Below, piece by piece: positions 9,026-17,795 of a stretch of DNA of 64,000 nt. Positions within the stretch are counted from its first letter, which is position 1, and each line of letters begins with the position of its first letter. The DNA is taken from the NCBI RefSeq assembly GCF_001686985.1, contig NZ_CP015318.1, positions 2,788,001 through 2,852,000 on the forward strand, given 5' to 3'. Position numbers and translations under genes: made by a program. The notes beneath the pieces are model-generated. The model saw only the letters and a program-made list of their open reading frames with translations, searched no databases and was not told where the DNA came from. The DNA comes from Mesorhizobium amorphae CCNWGS0123. Its GTDB lineage: Bacteria; Pseudomonadota; Alphaproteobacteria; Rhizobiales; Rhizobiaceae.

Positions 9026-9603
9026 AAATCGTCCTCGTCGACTTCGGCCGGCTCGGGCCGGCGCACCGGCCGCTCGGACGGATCGCGGCCGACTTCGTTC
9101 TTCAGTGTCATCAGGTCCATGAAATGATCGGCCTGGCGGCGCAGATCGTCGGAGATCATCGGCGGCTGCGAGGCCATGGTCGAGACGATCGAGACCTTGC
9201 GGCCGCGCCGCTGCAGCGCCTCGACCAGGGTGCGGAAATCGCCGTCGCCGGAGAAGATAACGTAGTGGTCGACGACATCGGCGAGTTCCAGCGCATCGAC
9301 GGTCAGTTCGATGTCCATATTGCCCTTGATCTTGCGGCGGCCGGTCGAGTCGGTGAATTCCTTGGCCGGCTTGGTCACCACCTTGAAGCCGTTGTAGTCG
9401 AGCCAGTCGATCAGCGGCCGGATCGAGGAATATTCCTGATCCTCGACCAGCGCCGTGTAATAGTAGGCGCGCAGCAGATAGCCGCGCTTTTGGAAGCTCG
9501 ACAGAAGCTTGCGATAGTCGATGTCGAAACCCAGCGCCCGCGAGGTGGCGTAGAGATTGGCGCCGTCGATGAAAAGGGCGATTTTCTCACGAGGGTCGAA
9601 CAT
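9022..9603 (-). CDS. NYN (LabA/DUF88) domain protein
   Basis: NYN-domain protein of the LabA/DUF88 family with a PIN-like fold, 193 residues. The acidic active-site pattern is visible: ALFIDGANLY near residues 9-18 (first Asp), NMDIELTVDALE in the middle, and FSGDGDF followed by LVEAL (third acidic cluster). These positions are those of metal-dependent RNases in the PIN/NYN superfamily. The C-terminal tail is acidic and Pro/Arg-rich. Its stop overlaps the start of the uracil-DNA glycosylase gene (ATGA arrangement). The RNA or DNA target is not known. Confidence 0.9.
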   Translation of the reverse strand: MFDPREKIALFIDGANLYATSRALGFDIDYRKLLSSFQKRGYLLRAYYYTALVEDQEYSSIRPLIDWLDYNGFKVVTKPAKEFTDSTGRRKIKGNMDIELTVDALELADVVDHYVIFSGDGDFRTLVEALQRRGRKVSIVSTMASQPPMISDDLRRQADHFMDLMTLKNEVGRDPSERPVRRPEPAEVDEDDF

Positions 9604-9918
9604 GGAAAAATTTCCTTTTCGAAAATAGGCGGTCGTCTAAATGCGTGCGTGACTATCGGCCGGTCTCTGAAAATAGACCTTATGGCCTTCCTTATCCGAG
9701 ATAGCGCCAGTTTTACGGCAATCCAAGCTGCATTGCCGCATTGCAAGCAATTGTGATCGGTGCGCAATCGTCGCTGCCAGGCGTGTCGCCAGATCTGGTA
9801 CCGATCCGTCTTCCGCCCGGGCCAGGGGCGTGTATTGCCAAGAAGCTTGTATTTCGGCGGCGTTCGGGTTATGGACCGCGCCTGTTTTCCATCAAATCCA
9901 GGCTGAAAGGGGCAATTC
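9604..9918. other. Intergenic region without a supported gene
   Basis: A divergent gap between the NYN gene and rpoZ that must hold both promoters. Short reading frames here have no ribosome site or family resemblance. I see no clear hairpin or repeat in it. Confidence 0.6.
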
Positions 9919-10320
9919 ATGGCCCGCGTAACCGTTGAAGATTGCATCGACAAGGTCGACAACCGCTTCGAACTCGTGCTCCTGGCCGGCCACCGCGCCC
10001 GCCAGATCAGCCAGGGCGCGCAGATCACCGTGCCGCGCGACAACGACAAGAACCCGGTCATCGCTCTGCGCGAGATCGCCGACGAGACGCTGTCGCCCGA
10101 CGATCTCAAGGAAGACCTGATCCACTCGCTGCAGAAGCATGTCGAGGTCGACGAGCCGGAAGCCGACGGCGAGGTGATCGCCGATCAGACCGGCACCGCC
10201 GTTGCGGCGACCGATGCCGACGACGCCGAGGACAACATCGCTTTCGACCGCATGACCGAGGAAGACCTGCTTGCCGGCATCGAAGGCCTGGTCCCGCCGG
10301 AAAAAAGCGACGACTATTGA
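9919..10320 (+). CDS. rpoZ: RNA polymerase omega subunit
   Basis: Small assembly subunit of RNA polymerase, 133 residues. The conserved core [20 protein letters not shown] and the AGHRARQIS / [11 protein letters not shown] motifs are present. The C-terminal part from about residue 75 is a long acidic extension, as is normal in rhizobial omega proteins. It sits upstream of the (p)ppGpp synthetase gene, the usual pairing; omega also helps form a ppGpp binding site in E. coli polymerase. Confidence 0.96.
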   Translation: MARVTVEDCIDKVDNRFELVLLAGHRARQISQGAQITVPRDNDKNPVIALREIADETLSPDDLKEDLIHSLQKHVEVDEPEADGEVIADQTGTAVAATDADDAEDNIAFDRMTEEDLLAGIEGLVPPEKSDDY

Positions 10321-10332
10321 TCTTCGCCGACG

Positions 10333-10360
10333 CTGCCGACACTTTCGCGTCGGCAGTTTC
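10333..10360 (+). terminator. Candidate terminator after rpoZ
   Basis: The stem CTGCCGAC / GTCGGCAG with an 8-nt loop is followed by TTTC. It lies 13 bp after the rpoZ stop and upstream of rsh. The T-run is short, so attenuation rather than full termination is possible. Confidence 0.5.
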
Positions 10361-10431
10361 GTGGCTATCTATGACATGCGCCGGATGCATATTCGGCGCA
10401 TGATTCATTTCAGCACCGCGAGATCCCGCCC

Positions 10432-12660
10432 ATGATGCGTCAGTATGAGCTTGTCGAGCGCGTCCAGCGCTACAAGCCTGACGTCAACGAGGCGTTGCTC
10501 AACAAGGCCTACGTCTATGCCATGCAGAAGCATGGCCATCAGAAGCGCGCTTCCGGCGATCCTTATTTCTCGCATCCGCTCGAAGTCGCCGCCATCCTCA
10601 CCGAAATGCATATGGACGAGGCGACGATCGCCGTTGCCTTGCTGCACGACACGATCGAGGACACCACCGCGACCCGGGCCGAGATCGACGAACTGTTCGG
10701 CCCGGAAATGGGCAAGCTGGTCGAGGGCCTGACCAAGCTGAAGAAGCTCGACCTTGTCTCCAAGAAGGCCGAGCAGGCGGAGAATTTGCGCAAGCTGCTC
10801 CTGGCGATCTCGGAAGACGTGCGCGTGCTTCTGGTCAAGCTCGCCGACCGCCTGCACAACATGCGCACCCTCGACCATGTGCCGGAAGCCAAGCGCCTGC
10901 GCATCGCCGAGGAGACAATGGACATCTATGCGCCGCTGGCCGGGCGCATGGGCATGCAAGGCATGCGCGAGGAGCTGGAGGAGATCGCCTTCCGCTACAT
11001 CAATCCGGAAGCCTACCGCGCCGTCACCGCCAGGCTGGCCGAGATCTTCGAGCGCAACAAGGGCGTGCTGTCCGAGATCGAGAAGTCGCTGTCCACCCTG
11101 TTCGAAAAGCATGCGATCAAGGCCGGCGTGAAAAGTCGCCAGAAGAAGCCGTGGTCGGTGTTCCGCAAGATGGAGGCCAAGGCGCTGTCCTTCGAGCAGC
11201 TGTCCGACATTTTCGGCTTCCGCGTCGTCGTCGATACGGTCGAGGACTGCTACCGCGCGCTCGGCGCCATCCACACCGCCTGGTCGATGGTGCCCGGCCG
11301 CTTCAAGGACTACATCTCGACGCCGAAGCAGAACGACTACCGCTCGATCCACACCACCATCGTCGGCCCGTCGCGCCAGCGCGTCGAACTGCAGATCCGC
11401 ACCCGCGAGATGAACAAGATCGCCGAATATGGCGTTGCCGCGCATTCGATCTACAAGGACACCGGCGGCAAGACGAACGGTGCCGCCCACGCGATCTCGA
11501 AGGAGACCAACGCCTATGCCTGGCTGCGGCGCACCATCGAGCAGCTGGCCGAAGGCGACAATCCCGAGGATTTCCTCGAGAACACCAAGCTGGAACTGTT
11601 CCAGGACCAGGTGTTCTGCTTCACGCCAAAGGGCATGCTGATCGCGTTGCCGCGCGGCGCGACGCCCATCGACTTCGCCTATGCCGTGCACACCGATGTC
11701 GGCGACACCTGCGTCGGCGCCAAGGTCAACGGCCGCATCATGCCGCTGATGACCGAATTGAAGAACGGCGACGAGGTCGAGATCATCCGCTCCAAGGCGC
11801 AGGTGCCGCCGGCGGCCTGGGAATCGGTGGTCGTCACCGGCAAGGCGCGATCCGCCATCCGCCGTGCCACCAAGAATGCCATCCGCAAGCAGTATTCGGG
11901 TCTCGGCGCCCGTATCCTCGAACGCGCCTTCGAGCGCGCCGGCAAGAGCTTCACCAAGGAAGGCCTGAAGCCGGTGCTACACCGGCTGGCGCGCAAGGAC
12001 ATCGAGGACGTGTTGGCCTCGGTCGGCCGCGGCGAACTCGCCTCGACCGATGTCATGAAAGCGGTGTTCCCCGACTACAAGGACGAACGCGTCACTGTTG
12101 CCGCGCCCAAGCAGCGCGAGGAAGGCTGGTCGAAGATCCGCAATGCCGCCGGCATGCTGTTCCAGATCCCGGGCCGCGCGGCACGCAAGGACAAGGACCA
12201 GCCGCGCGACGGCGCAGTTCCCATCCGCGGCGTCCGCGGCGACCTGCCGGTACGCTTCGCGCCGGAAGGCGCGGTGCCCGGCGACCGCATCGTCGGCATC
12301 GTCCAGCCGGGAACCGGCATTACCATCTATCCGATCCAGTCGCCGGCTCTGCAGGCCTTCGACGACCAGCCCGAGCGCTGGATCGACGTGCGCTGGGACA
12401 TTGACGAGCGCACCAAGGAGCGGTTCCCGGCCCGCGTCTCGGTCACCGCCATCAACGCGCCGGGCTCGCTCGCCGACATCGCCCAGGTCGTTGCCTCCAA
12501 CGACGCCAACATCCATACATTGTCTATGGTGCGCACCGCGCCCGACTTCACCGAAATGCTGATCGATCTCGAAGTCTGGGATCTGAAGCACCTCAACCGG
12601 CTGCTGTCGCAGCTCAAGGACAATTCGAGCGTCAGCGATGCGCGGCGCGTCAATGGCTGA
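10432..12660 (+). CDS. rsh: Bifunctional (p)ppGpp synthetase/hydrolase
   Basis: Long RelA/SpoT homologue, 742 residues, making and degrading the stringent-response alarmone. The order is: an HD hydrolase domain (His48 in YFSHPLE, HDTIED at 72-77), a synthetase domain (FGFRVVVD, GRFKDYIS at 289-296, QNDYRSIHT), a TGS domain (about 395-455) and a C-terminal ACT domain (about 665-740). The RFKD motif is the RxKD signature of bifunctional enzymes rather than the ExDD of RelA. Both active sites look intact. It lies between rpoZ and pyrE. A second ATG one codon downstream (10435) is equally possible as the start. Confidence 0.96.
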   Translation: MMRQYELVERVQRYKPDVNEALLNKAYVYAMQKHGHQKRASGDPYFSHPLEVAAILTEMHMDEATIAVALLHDTIEDTTATRAEIDELFGPEMGKLVEGLTKLKKLDLVSKKAEQAENLRKLLLAISEDVRVLLVKLADRLHNMRTLDHVPEAKRLRIAEETMDIYAPLAGRMGMQGMREELEEIAFRYINPEAYRAVTARLAEIFERNKGVLSEIEKSLSTLFEKHAIKAGVKSRQKKPWSVFRKMEAKALSFEQLSDIFGFRVVVDTVEDCYRALGAIHTAWSMVPGRFKDYISTPKQNDYRSIHTTIVGPSRQRVELQIRTREMNKIAEYGVAAHSIYKDTGGKTNGAAHAISKETNAYAWLRRTIEQLAEGDNPEDFLENTKLELFQDQVFCFTPKGMLIALPRGATPIDFAYAVHTDVGDTCVGAKVNGRIMPLMTELKNGDEVEIIRSKAQVPPAAWESVVVTGKARSAIRRATKNAIRKQYSGLGARILERAFERAGKSFTKEGLKPVLHRLARKDIEDVLASVGRGELASTDVMKAVFPDYKDERVTVAAPKQREEGWSKIRNAAGMLFQIPGRAARKDKDQPRDGAVPIRGVRGDLPVRFAPEGAVPGDRIVGIVQPGTGITIYPIQSPALQAFDDQPERWIDVRWDIDERTKERFPARVSVTAINAPGSLADIAQVVASNDANIHTLSMVRTAPDFTEMLIDLEVWDLKHLNRLLSQLKDNSSVSDARRVNG

Positions 12661-12684
12661 CAATCTTTTTAGGGACAAGGCAGG

Positions 12685-13263
12685 ATGAATACCGACGAAG
12701 TGCTGGGCATTTTCCGCGAGGCCGGCGCCGTTCTCGAAGGCCATTTCATCCTGACGTCGGGCTTGCGCAGCCCGGTCTTCCTGCAGAAGGCCCGCGTCTT
12801 CATGCATGCCGACAAGACCGAGCGCCTGTGCAGTGCGCTGGCCGAAAAGATCCGCAAGGGCGTGCCCGGCCGCATCGACTATGTCGTCGGCCCGGCGATC
12901 GGCGGATTGATCCCGGCCTATGAGACCTCGCGCCATCTCGGCGCGCCGGCGATCTGGGTCGAGCGGGAAGGGGGCGAGTTCAGGCTGCGCCGCTTCGAAA
13001 TCGCCAGGGGATCGCGCGTCGTCATCGTCGAGGACATCGTCACCACCGGCCTGTCGATCCGCGAGACCATCGACTGCCTGCGTGAGCTTGGCGCCGAGGT
13101 GGTGGCGGCCGCCTGCATCATCGACCGTTCGGCCGGCAAGACCGATGTCGGCGTCCCGCTGATCGCGCTGGCCGAATATGAGGTTCCTGCCTATCCGGCC
13201 GACCGGCTGCCGCCCGAACTCGCCGCCATACCGGCCGTCAAGCCCGGCAGCCGCAACATCTGA
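12685..13263 (+). CDS. pyrE: Orotate phosphoribosyltransferase
   Basis: Converts orotate and PRPP to OMP in pyrimidine synthesis, 192 residues. The PRPP-binding motif [13 protein letters not shown] lies near residues 112-124. The flexible-loop equivalent and [17 protein letters not shown] at the N-terminus fit the short alphaproteobacterial PyrE form. A ribosome site (AGGGA) precedes ATG 12685. It starts 24 bp after rsh and is likely cotranscribed. Confidence 0.95.
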   Translation: MNTDEVLGIFREAGAVLEGHFILTSGLRSPVFLQKARVFMHADKTERLCSALAEKIRKGVPGRIDYVVGPAIGGLIPAYETSRHLGAPAIWVEREGGEFRLRRFEIARGSRVVIVEDIVTTGLSIRETIDCLRELGAEVVAAACIIDRSAGKTDVGVPLIALAEYEVPAYPADRLPPELAAIPAVKPGSRNI

Positions 13264-13344
13264 TGTCGCCATGCATGAAAACAAGCACTTGAGCGCTTCG
13301 CCTGAATCTCTTCGGGAGCGACGCACGCTGACCGCGACGCCGTG

Positions 13345-13725
13345 ATGATCGCCGGCATCGACCATTTCGTGCTGACGGTTCGTTCGGTGGACGACAGCTG
13401 TGCCTTCTACCAGCGTGTGCTTGGCATGAAGCGGCACGACGAGCCGAACCGGCCAACGGCGCTGCTGTTTGGATCGCAGAAGATCAATCTGCACGAGGTC
13501 GGGCGGACCTTCGAGCCGAAGGCCAAGGCGCCGACGCCGGGCTCAGGCGATTTCTGCTTGGTCGCCGCTAGGCCGCTTGCCGAAATCTGCGCCCGGCTCG
13601 CCGCCAACAACGTTGCCGTCGAAGTCGGCCCGGTCGAGCGTACCGGCGCCCGCGGCCCGATGATGTCTGTCTACTTTCGCGATCCGGACGGCAATCTCGT
13701 CGAGGTCAGCGATTACAACAGGTAA
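13345..13725 (+). CDS. VOC-superfamily (glyoxalase-like) protein
   Basis: Vicinal oxygen chelate fold protein, 126 residues. It begins with IAGIDHFVLTVRSVDDSCAFYQRVLGM and ends with FRDPDGNLVEVSDY, the two ends of the paired beta-alpha-beta-beta-beta module, including the usual metal-binding His (IDHF) and Glu (LVEV). GTG 13342 lies directly before ATG 13345, and either could be used. The substrate is unknown; relatives include glyoxalases, dioxygenases and antibiotic-resistance proteins. It lies after pyrE with an 81-bp gap. Confidence 0.85.
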   Translation: MIAGIDHFVLTVRSVDDSCAFYQRVLGMKRHDEPNRPTALLFGSQKINLHEVGRTFEPKAKAPTPGSGDFCLVAARPLAEICARLAANNVAVEVGPVERTGARGPMMSVYFRDPDGNLVEVSDYNR

Positions 13726-13838
13726 CCCGGGAACGAAGCATCGGCAAGGCCGGGTTGCGGCCAACCCTGTTCACACCCGCCGCAGCGGTTAGGTCATCGT
13801 CCAGGTATGACGAAAGCTTGGTCTGCCAAAGCCACAGC

Positions 13839-14342
13839 TCAGGCCAGTTCGGCTTCCACAGGGCAGTCGAGGCAAGCGGTATAGTTGCAGAGCCGGCAAA
13901 CACGGTATGCATGGTCCTCGGTGCTGACGAGCCCACGCAGCAGCTTAGCGGCAAGTTTGCCGAATTCCTGCAACTCCTCCGAGCTTAGAACGGCGAGCGC
14001 TGACGCGAGCCCCGTCTGACGAGCAGCAAGGATAGCGCTGCAGGTCGTCTCGCCCAAAGGCGTAAGCCTTAGCGCTACCGCGCGATGGTCGTCAGGCGCC
14101 GAGAACCGAGCCGCCAATCCTTCCGCGACCAGTCGATCGACCAGTCTAACGGTGCCCGAATGGGACAGCGACAAGGCGCGGCGCAGCCTCTCGATCGACA
14201 GGCCCGGTACGTGGCCAATCAGGGTGATCGCCGAAGCCGCAGGGCCTGGCTCCGGTGCTTTGGCTTGAGCGTCTCGCTGCAAGGTGTCCGCAAAGGCGAG
14301 CGCCAGGGCGCCAATCACATTTTCAATCTTGGAATCGGCCAT
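13839..14342 (-). CDS. MarR-family regulator with C-terminal Cys cluster
   Basis: Winged-helix transcription factor, 167 residues from ATG 14342 (an in-frame TTG lies 6 bp upstream). The DNA-binding part reads LSIERLRRALSLSHSGTVRLVDRLVAEGLAAR followed by the wing DDHRAVALRLTPLG. The last 25 residues hold four Cys in CRLCNYTACLDC. Such a cluster is not a core part of MarR proteins and could bind metal or sense oxidation. It is divergent from a DUF417 membrane protein, with two palindromes between them. The codons are somewhat less GC-rich than neighbours, and the pair interrupts the pyrE-to-acpS housekeeping block. Confidence 0.85.
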   Translation of the reverse strand: MADSKIENVIGALALAFADTLQRDAQAKAPEPGPAASAITLIGHVPGLSIERLRRALSLSHSGTVRLVDRLVAEGLAARFSAPDDHRAVALRLTPLGETTCSAILAARQTGLASALAVLSSEELQEFGKLAAKLLRGLVSTEDHAYRVCRLCNYTACLDCPVEAELA

Positions 14343-14352
14343 CGGCAAAAAA

Positions 14353-14371
14353 TATATGCTCGGAGCATATA
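14353..14371. promoter_or_regulatory. MarR operator candidate 1
   Basis: Perfect palindrome TATATGCT-cgg-AGCATATA in the MarR/DUF417 intergenic region, 11 bp upstream of the MarR start. Its centre is 36 bp from a near-identical second palindrome. Confidence 0.7.
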
Positions 14372-14388
14372 CATCAAGGGCGAATTAT

Positions 14389-14407
14389 TATATGCTTGGA
14401 GCATACA
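14389..14407. promoter_or_regulatory. MarR operator candidate 2
   Basis: A near-perfect palindrome with core ATATGCT-tgg-AGCATA(C), a second copy of the 14353 site, ending 18 bp before the DUF417 start codon. A regulator bound here would block that gene. Confidence 0.7.
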
Positions 14408-14425
14408 AATCGAAGGAGGAAGGCT

Positions 14426-14941
14426 ATGGTTACCTCTGCAACCGCCAACGCGCCGTTCGTGGCGCGTCTCAACAAAGCTGGCAATCGCCTCGCCGCCATC
14501 GGTCGCGCGGTAACCCTTTTGGGGGTGGTGCTCCCTCTGCTGCTCATTGGCATTTTGAAATTCACCGCAATCGAGATCGAGGCGCTTCGGCCATTCGTCG
14601 AGAATACGCCTTGGCTGGCATGGCTCTATCCCGCACTCGGATTTGCGGGGGCCTCCTACTTCTTGGGCGTGGTCGAACTGGCCACCGCGCTTCTGCTGGT
14701 GGCATCTGTCCGCAGCGTCTGGGCTGGCCTCGTGGGGGGTGCCATCGGTTCAGTCACCTTTGCGCTGACGTCCTCGACAATGCTCACCCTGCCGATTTGG
14801 GAAACGGGATCCGGAGGGTTTCCCTTCCTCAACGGGTTAGGTGCCTTTCTGATCAAGGATGTCGCCTTGCTCGGAGTGAGCTTGGTCATATTGGGGAGCA
14901 GCCTTCAGCAACTCGTATCCGACCTCGACCGGGAAAGTTGA
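14426..14941 (+). CDS. DUF417 (YkgB/RclC-like) membrane protein
   Basis: Inner-membrane protein of the DUF417 family, 171 residues with about four membrane segments (roughly 25-45, 65-90, 95-115 and 140-160). Family features include LKFTAIEIEALRPFVENTP and ASYFLGVVE. ATG 14426 has an excellent AAGGAGGA ribosome site, although the frame is open much further upstream. The E. coli relative RclC belongs to a reactive-chlorine defence operon; by analogy this one may respond to an oxidant or electrophile, which would suit the Cys-rich MarR neighbour. That functional link is inference. Confidence 0.85.
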   Translation: MVTSATANAPFVARLNKAGNRLAAIGRAVTLLGVVLPLLLIGILKFTAIEIEALRPFVENTPWLAWLYPALGFAGASYFLGVVELATALLLVASVRSVWAGLVGGAIGSVTFALTSSTMLTLPIWETGSGGFPFLNGLGAFLIKDVALLGVSLVILGSSLQQLVSDLDRES

Positions 14942-15146
14942 TCGTCGGGCCGCGCCTTCCATACAGGCGCCCTGAAGTCGTCTCCTGTGGCAGAGCATCG
15001 CGGCAGCGTTTCGTTGTCTTGGGGCTTGGGCGTCGCTATATCAAAGTCGTTGTTGCCTTTGGGACCTCAAAGCGCAAGATATGGCAGTGGTGCCCGGCCG
15101 GGATGGCCGGAGTTGCCGGCGTTGACAAATCAGGAACTGGAACAGA

Positions 15147-15731
15147 GTGCTTTTTCGACGCCGCGAGCCTGATGGCCTTTTGGAGCGGGTGCGTACCTAT
15201 CTGTGGCCGCGCCGCTCGTTCTCGCGTTCGCTTCAGTATTTCTCCAAGCGTATCCTGCGGCTGAAGGCAACGCCGCACGCGGTCGCCGCCGGTGTCTCGG
15301 CCGGCGTCTTCGCCTCGTTCTTCCCGCTCGGCTTTCACTTCGTCATCGCCGCCGTGCTTTGCTGGGTGATCGCCGGCAATCTGGTGGCTGCCGCGCTCGG
15401 CGCGGTGTTCTTCGGCAATCCGCTGACTTTCCCACTGCTGTGGGGCGCATCCTGGGAGACCGGCAAGCTGATCCTGCACGAGCACCTGCCAAAGCATGGG
15501 CCACCTGAGCATCTTGGCGAAATGATGCACACGCTTTCGTTTGCGAGGTTGTGGCACCCGGTGCTGGAGCCGATGCTGATCGGTGCCGTTCCGCTCGGCC
15601 TGGTCTTCGGGTTTGTGTTCTACGGCATCACCCGCTGGGGCATGACGGTCTTTCGCGAGCAACGGAAGAGGCGCATGGACGAGCGGGCGCAGAAGGCCAG
15701 GCACGGCGGACGGGAAGTTCCCGCGGAATGA
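15147..15731 (+). CDS. DUF2062 membrane protein
   Basis: Membrane protein of the DUF2062 family, 194 residues. An amphipathic basic N-terminus ([16 protein letters not shown]) is followed by three membrane segments (about 45-65, 70-95 and 135-160) and a basic C-terminal tail. The family motif [12 protein letters not shown] is present. The start is GTG 15147, with no clear alternative ATG giving the conserved N-terminus. It overlaps acpS by 4 bp and forms the head of the acpS-lepB-rnc-era unit. The molecular function is not established. Confidence 0.85.
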   Translation: MLFRRREPDGLLERVRTYLWPRRSFSRSLQYFSKRILRLKATPHAVAAGVSAGVFASFFPLGFHFVIAAVLCWVIAGNLVAAALGAVFFGNPLTFPLLWGASWETGKLILHEHLPKHGPPEHLGEMMHTLSFARLWHPVLEPMLIGAVPLGLVFGFVFYGITRWGMTVFREQRKRRMDERAQKARHGGREVPAE

Positions 15732-16141
15732 TCATCGGCATCGGCAGCGACCTGATCGATATCAGACGCATCGAGAAGTCGCTGGAGCGCCACGGCCAGC
15801 GCTTCATCCAGCGCATCTACACCGAGGTCGAGCAGGCCCGCTCAGAAGCTCGCCACGGGCGCGCCGCCTCCTATGCCAAGCGCTTCGCCGCCAAGGAGGC
15901 CTGTGCCAAGGCGCTGGGCACCGGCCTGGCGCAAGGCGTGTTCTGGCGCGACATGGGCGTCGTCAACCTTGCCAGCGGCAAGCCGACCATGGCGTTGACT
16001 GGCGGTGCTGCCGCAAGGCTGGACAAGATCCTGCCTGCGGGGCACCGCGCGTCAATCCACCTCACCATCACCGATGATTTTCCGCTTGCTCAAGCCTTTG
16101 TGATCATTGAGGCGTTGCCCGTCGAACAAGCGCCACATTGA
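15728..16141 (+). CDS. acpS: Holo-[acyl-carrier-protein] synthase
   Basis: Transfers 4'-phosphopantetheine from CoA to acyl carrier protein. It has 137 residues. The family motifs [16 protein letters not shown] at the N-terminus (Asp in GSDL binds magnesium) and [15 protein letters not shown] (Glu in KEA) are present. ATG 15728 overlaps the DUF2062 stop (ATGA). lepB, rnc and era follow on the same strand, a conserved alphaproteobacterial order. Confidence 0.96.
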   Translation: MIIGIGSDLIDIRRIEKSLERHGQRFIQRIYTEVEQARSEARHGRAASYAKRFAAKEACAKALGTGLAQGVFWRDMGVVNLASGKPTMALTGGAAARLDKILPAGHRASIHLTITDDFPLAQAFVIIEALPVEQAPH

Positions 16142-16218
16142 TTGCATCTGACCACCGGCATGACGTTGCCCAGCGCGCGCCGAGACTCTATACCATCCAA
16201 CGCACAATCGAGGACGAC

Positions 16219-16968
16219 ATGAGGGTGGCTGAAAAATCCGAGAAGAAATCCGGCGGGCTTGGCGAAACCGTCAGCGTCATCATTCAGGCGTTGGTGCTTG
16301 CGCTGGTCATCCGCACGCTCCTGTTCCAGCCGTTTTCGATCCCGTCCGGGTCGATGCGGCCGACCCTGCTCGAAGGCGACTATCTGTTCGTCACCAAATG
16401 GTCCTACGGCTATTCGCACTATTCGCTGCCGTTCGGCCCCGACATCTTCTCGGGCCGCATCTGGGGCGCCGCGCCCAAGCGCGGCGACGTTGCGGTGTTC
16501 AAGTTCCCGCCGGACCCGTCCGTCGACTACATCAAGCGCGTCGTCGGCCTGCCGGGCGACAAGATCCAGGTCAAGGACGGTCAGCTCTTCATCAATGGCG
16601 TCGCCGTGCCGCGCGTGAAGACGGGACAGATCGACAACCCTGACATCACCGAGGCCCAGGGCCCGGTCGACGTCTATCGCGAGACGCTGCCCAACGGCGT
16701 CTCCTATGACACGCTCGACCTGACGCCCAATTCGATCGGCGACAACACGCGCGAATTCGACGTGCCGCCCGGCCATTATTTCATGATGGGCGACAACCGC
16801 GACAATTCCTCCGACAGCCGCTTCACCGTCGGCTTCGTGCCGGAGGAGAATCTTGTCGGCCGCGCCAACATCATCTTCTTCTCGATCGCCGACGGCGCCA
16901 GCCCGCTCGAGATCTGGAAATGGCCGTCGCTGATGCGCGTGTCGCGCCTGTTCAACTTCGTCGACTAG
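16219..16968 (+). CDS. lepB: Signal peptidase I
   Basis: Membrane protease that removes signal peptides from secreted proteins, 249 residues. One N-terminal membrane segment (about 16-36) leads into the catalytic domain. Catalytic Ser45 lies in PSGSMRPTL and Lys106 in DYIKRVVGLPGD; GDNRDNSSDSR, a conserved box, is near the C-terminus. The frame is open from TTG 16138, but ATG 16219 with a nearby GAGGAC ribosome site gives the standard N-terminus. The rnc start lies only 2 bp after its stop. Confidence 0.96.
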   Translation: MRVAEKSEKKSGGLGETVSVIIQALVLALVIRTLLFQPFSIPSGSMRPTLLEGDYLFVTKWSYGYSHYSLPFGPDIFSGRIWGAAPKRGDVAVFKFPPDPSVDYIKRVVGLPGDKIQVKDGQLFINGVAVPRVKTGQIDNPDITEAQGPVDVYRETLPNGVSYDTLDLTPNSIGDNTREFDVPPGHYFMMGDNRDNSSDSRFTVGFVPEENLVGRANIIFFSIADGASPLEIWKWPSLMRVSRLFNFVD

Positions 16969-16970
16969 GC

Positions 16971-17726
16971 ATGGCGGCGACAAAGCGGTTGACCGCCGAT
17001 GCGCTCGCCGAAGCGCTCATGCAGCGCACCGGCCACGCCTTTGCCGACCGCCAGCGTCTGCAGCGCGCGCTGACCCATGCCAGCGCCCGCTCCACCCATG
17101 CCGGCGTCGACTATGAGCGCTTCGAGTTCCTCGGCGACCGCGTTCTCGGCCTTGTCGTCGCCGACATGCTGCTCGCGGCATTTCCGGACGCCGCCGAGGG
17201 CGAACTGTCGCTTCGGCTGAACGCCCTGGTCAATGCCGAGGCGCTGTCCGAGATCGCCGAGGAGATCGGCCTGCCGGAGCTGATCCGCGCCGGTTCCGAC
17301 GTGCGCGGTCTCGACGGGCGCAAGCGCGTCAATTTGCGCGCCGATGCGCTGGAATCGCTGATCGCCGTGCTCTATCTCGACGGCGGCCTGGAGGCGGCTC
17401 GCGCCTTCATCCATAAATTCTGGCAGCCACGCTCGCTGGCAATCGGCGCCGCTCGTCGCGATGCCAAGACCGAATTGCAGGAATGGGCGCATCAGGCGGC
17501 GGCGGGCGCCATGCCGGCCTACCGCATCGACGGCCGCGAAGGGCCTGACCACGATCCGCTGTTCACGGTCAGCGTCAAGGTTGGCCAGTTTGCGCCGGCC
17601 ATTGGCAGTGGCCGCTCCAAGCGAGAGGCCGAGCAGGCGGCCGCCGCAGCACTGCTTATGCGCGAAGGCGTCTGGGTCGCATCGGCGCAAAAATCGGAAT
17701 CGATTTTTGGAGAGCACGATGCGTAG
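16971..17726 (+). CDS. rnc: Ribonuclease III
   Basis: Double-strand-specific endoribonuclease that processes rRNA and structured mRNAs, 251 residues. The signature ERFEFLGDRVLG is at 49-60, with catalytic acids Glu52, Asp56, Asp125 and Glu128 all present, followed by a double-stranded RNA-binding domain (about 165-235) ending in GSGRSKREAEQAAA. ATG 16971 lies 2 bp after the lepB stop. A 44-bp palindrome lies between its stop and era. Confidence 0.96.
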   Translation: MAATKRLTADALAEALMQRTGHAFADRQRLQRALTHASARSTHAGVDYERFEFLGDRVLGLVVADMLLAAFPDAAEGELSLRLNALVNAEALSEIAEEIGLPELIRAGSDVRGLDGRKRVNLRADALESLIAVLYLDGGLEAARAFIHKFWQPRSLAIGAARRDAKTELQEWAHQAAAGAMPAYRIDGREGPDHDPLFTVSVKVGQFAPAIGSGRSKREAEQAAAAALLMREGVWVASAQKSESIFGEHDA

Positions 17727-17736
17727 ATTGAAAGCC

Positions 17737-17780
17737 TTAGAGCGTCCTTTGCGCGTCCAAGAGGACGCGCGGCGCTCTAA
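17737..17780. repeat. Nested palindrome between rnc and era
   Basis: Outer arms TTAGAGCG / CGCTCTAA and inner arms GCGCGTCC / GGACGCGC make a 44-bp hairpin filling most of the 69-bp rnc-era gap. It could be an intergenic palindromic repeat or an mRNA processing site for the RNase III encoded just upstream. It ends 15 bp before the era start codon. Confidence 0.75.
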
Positions 17781-17795
17781 TGAAGGGAGCGCGGC

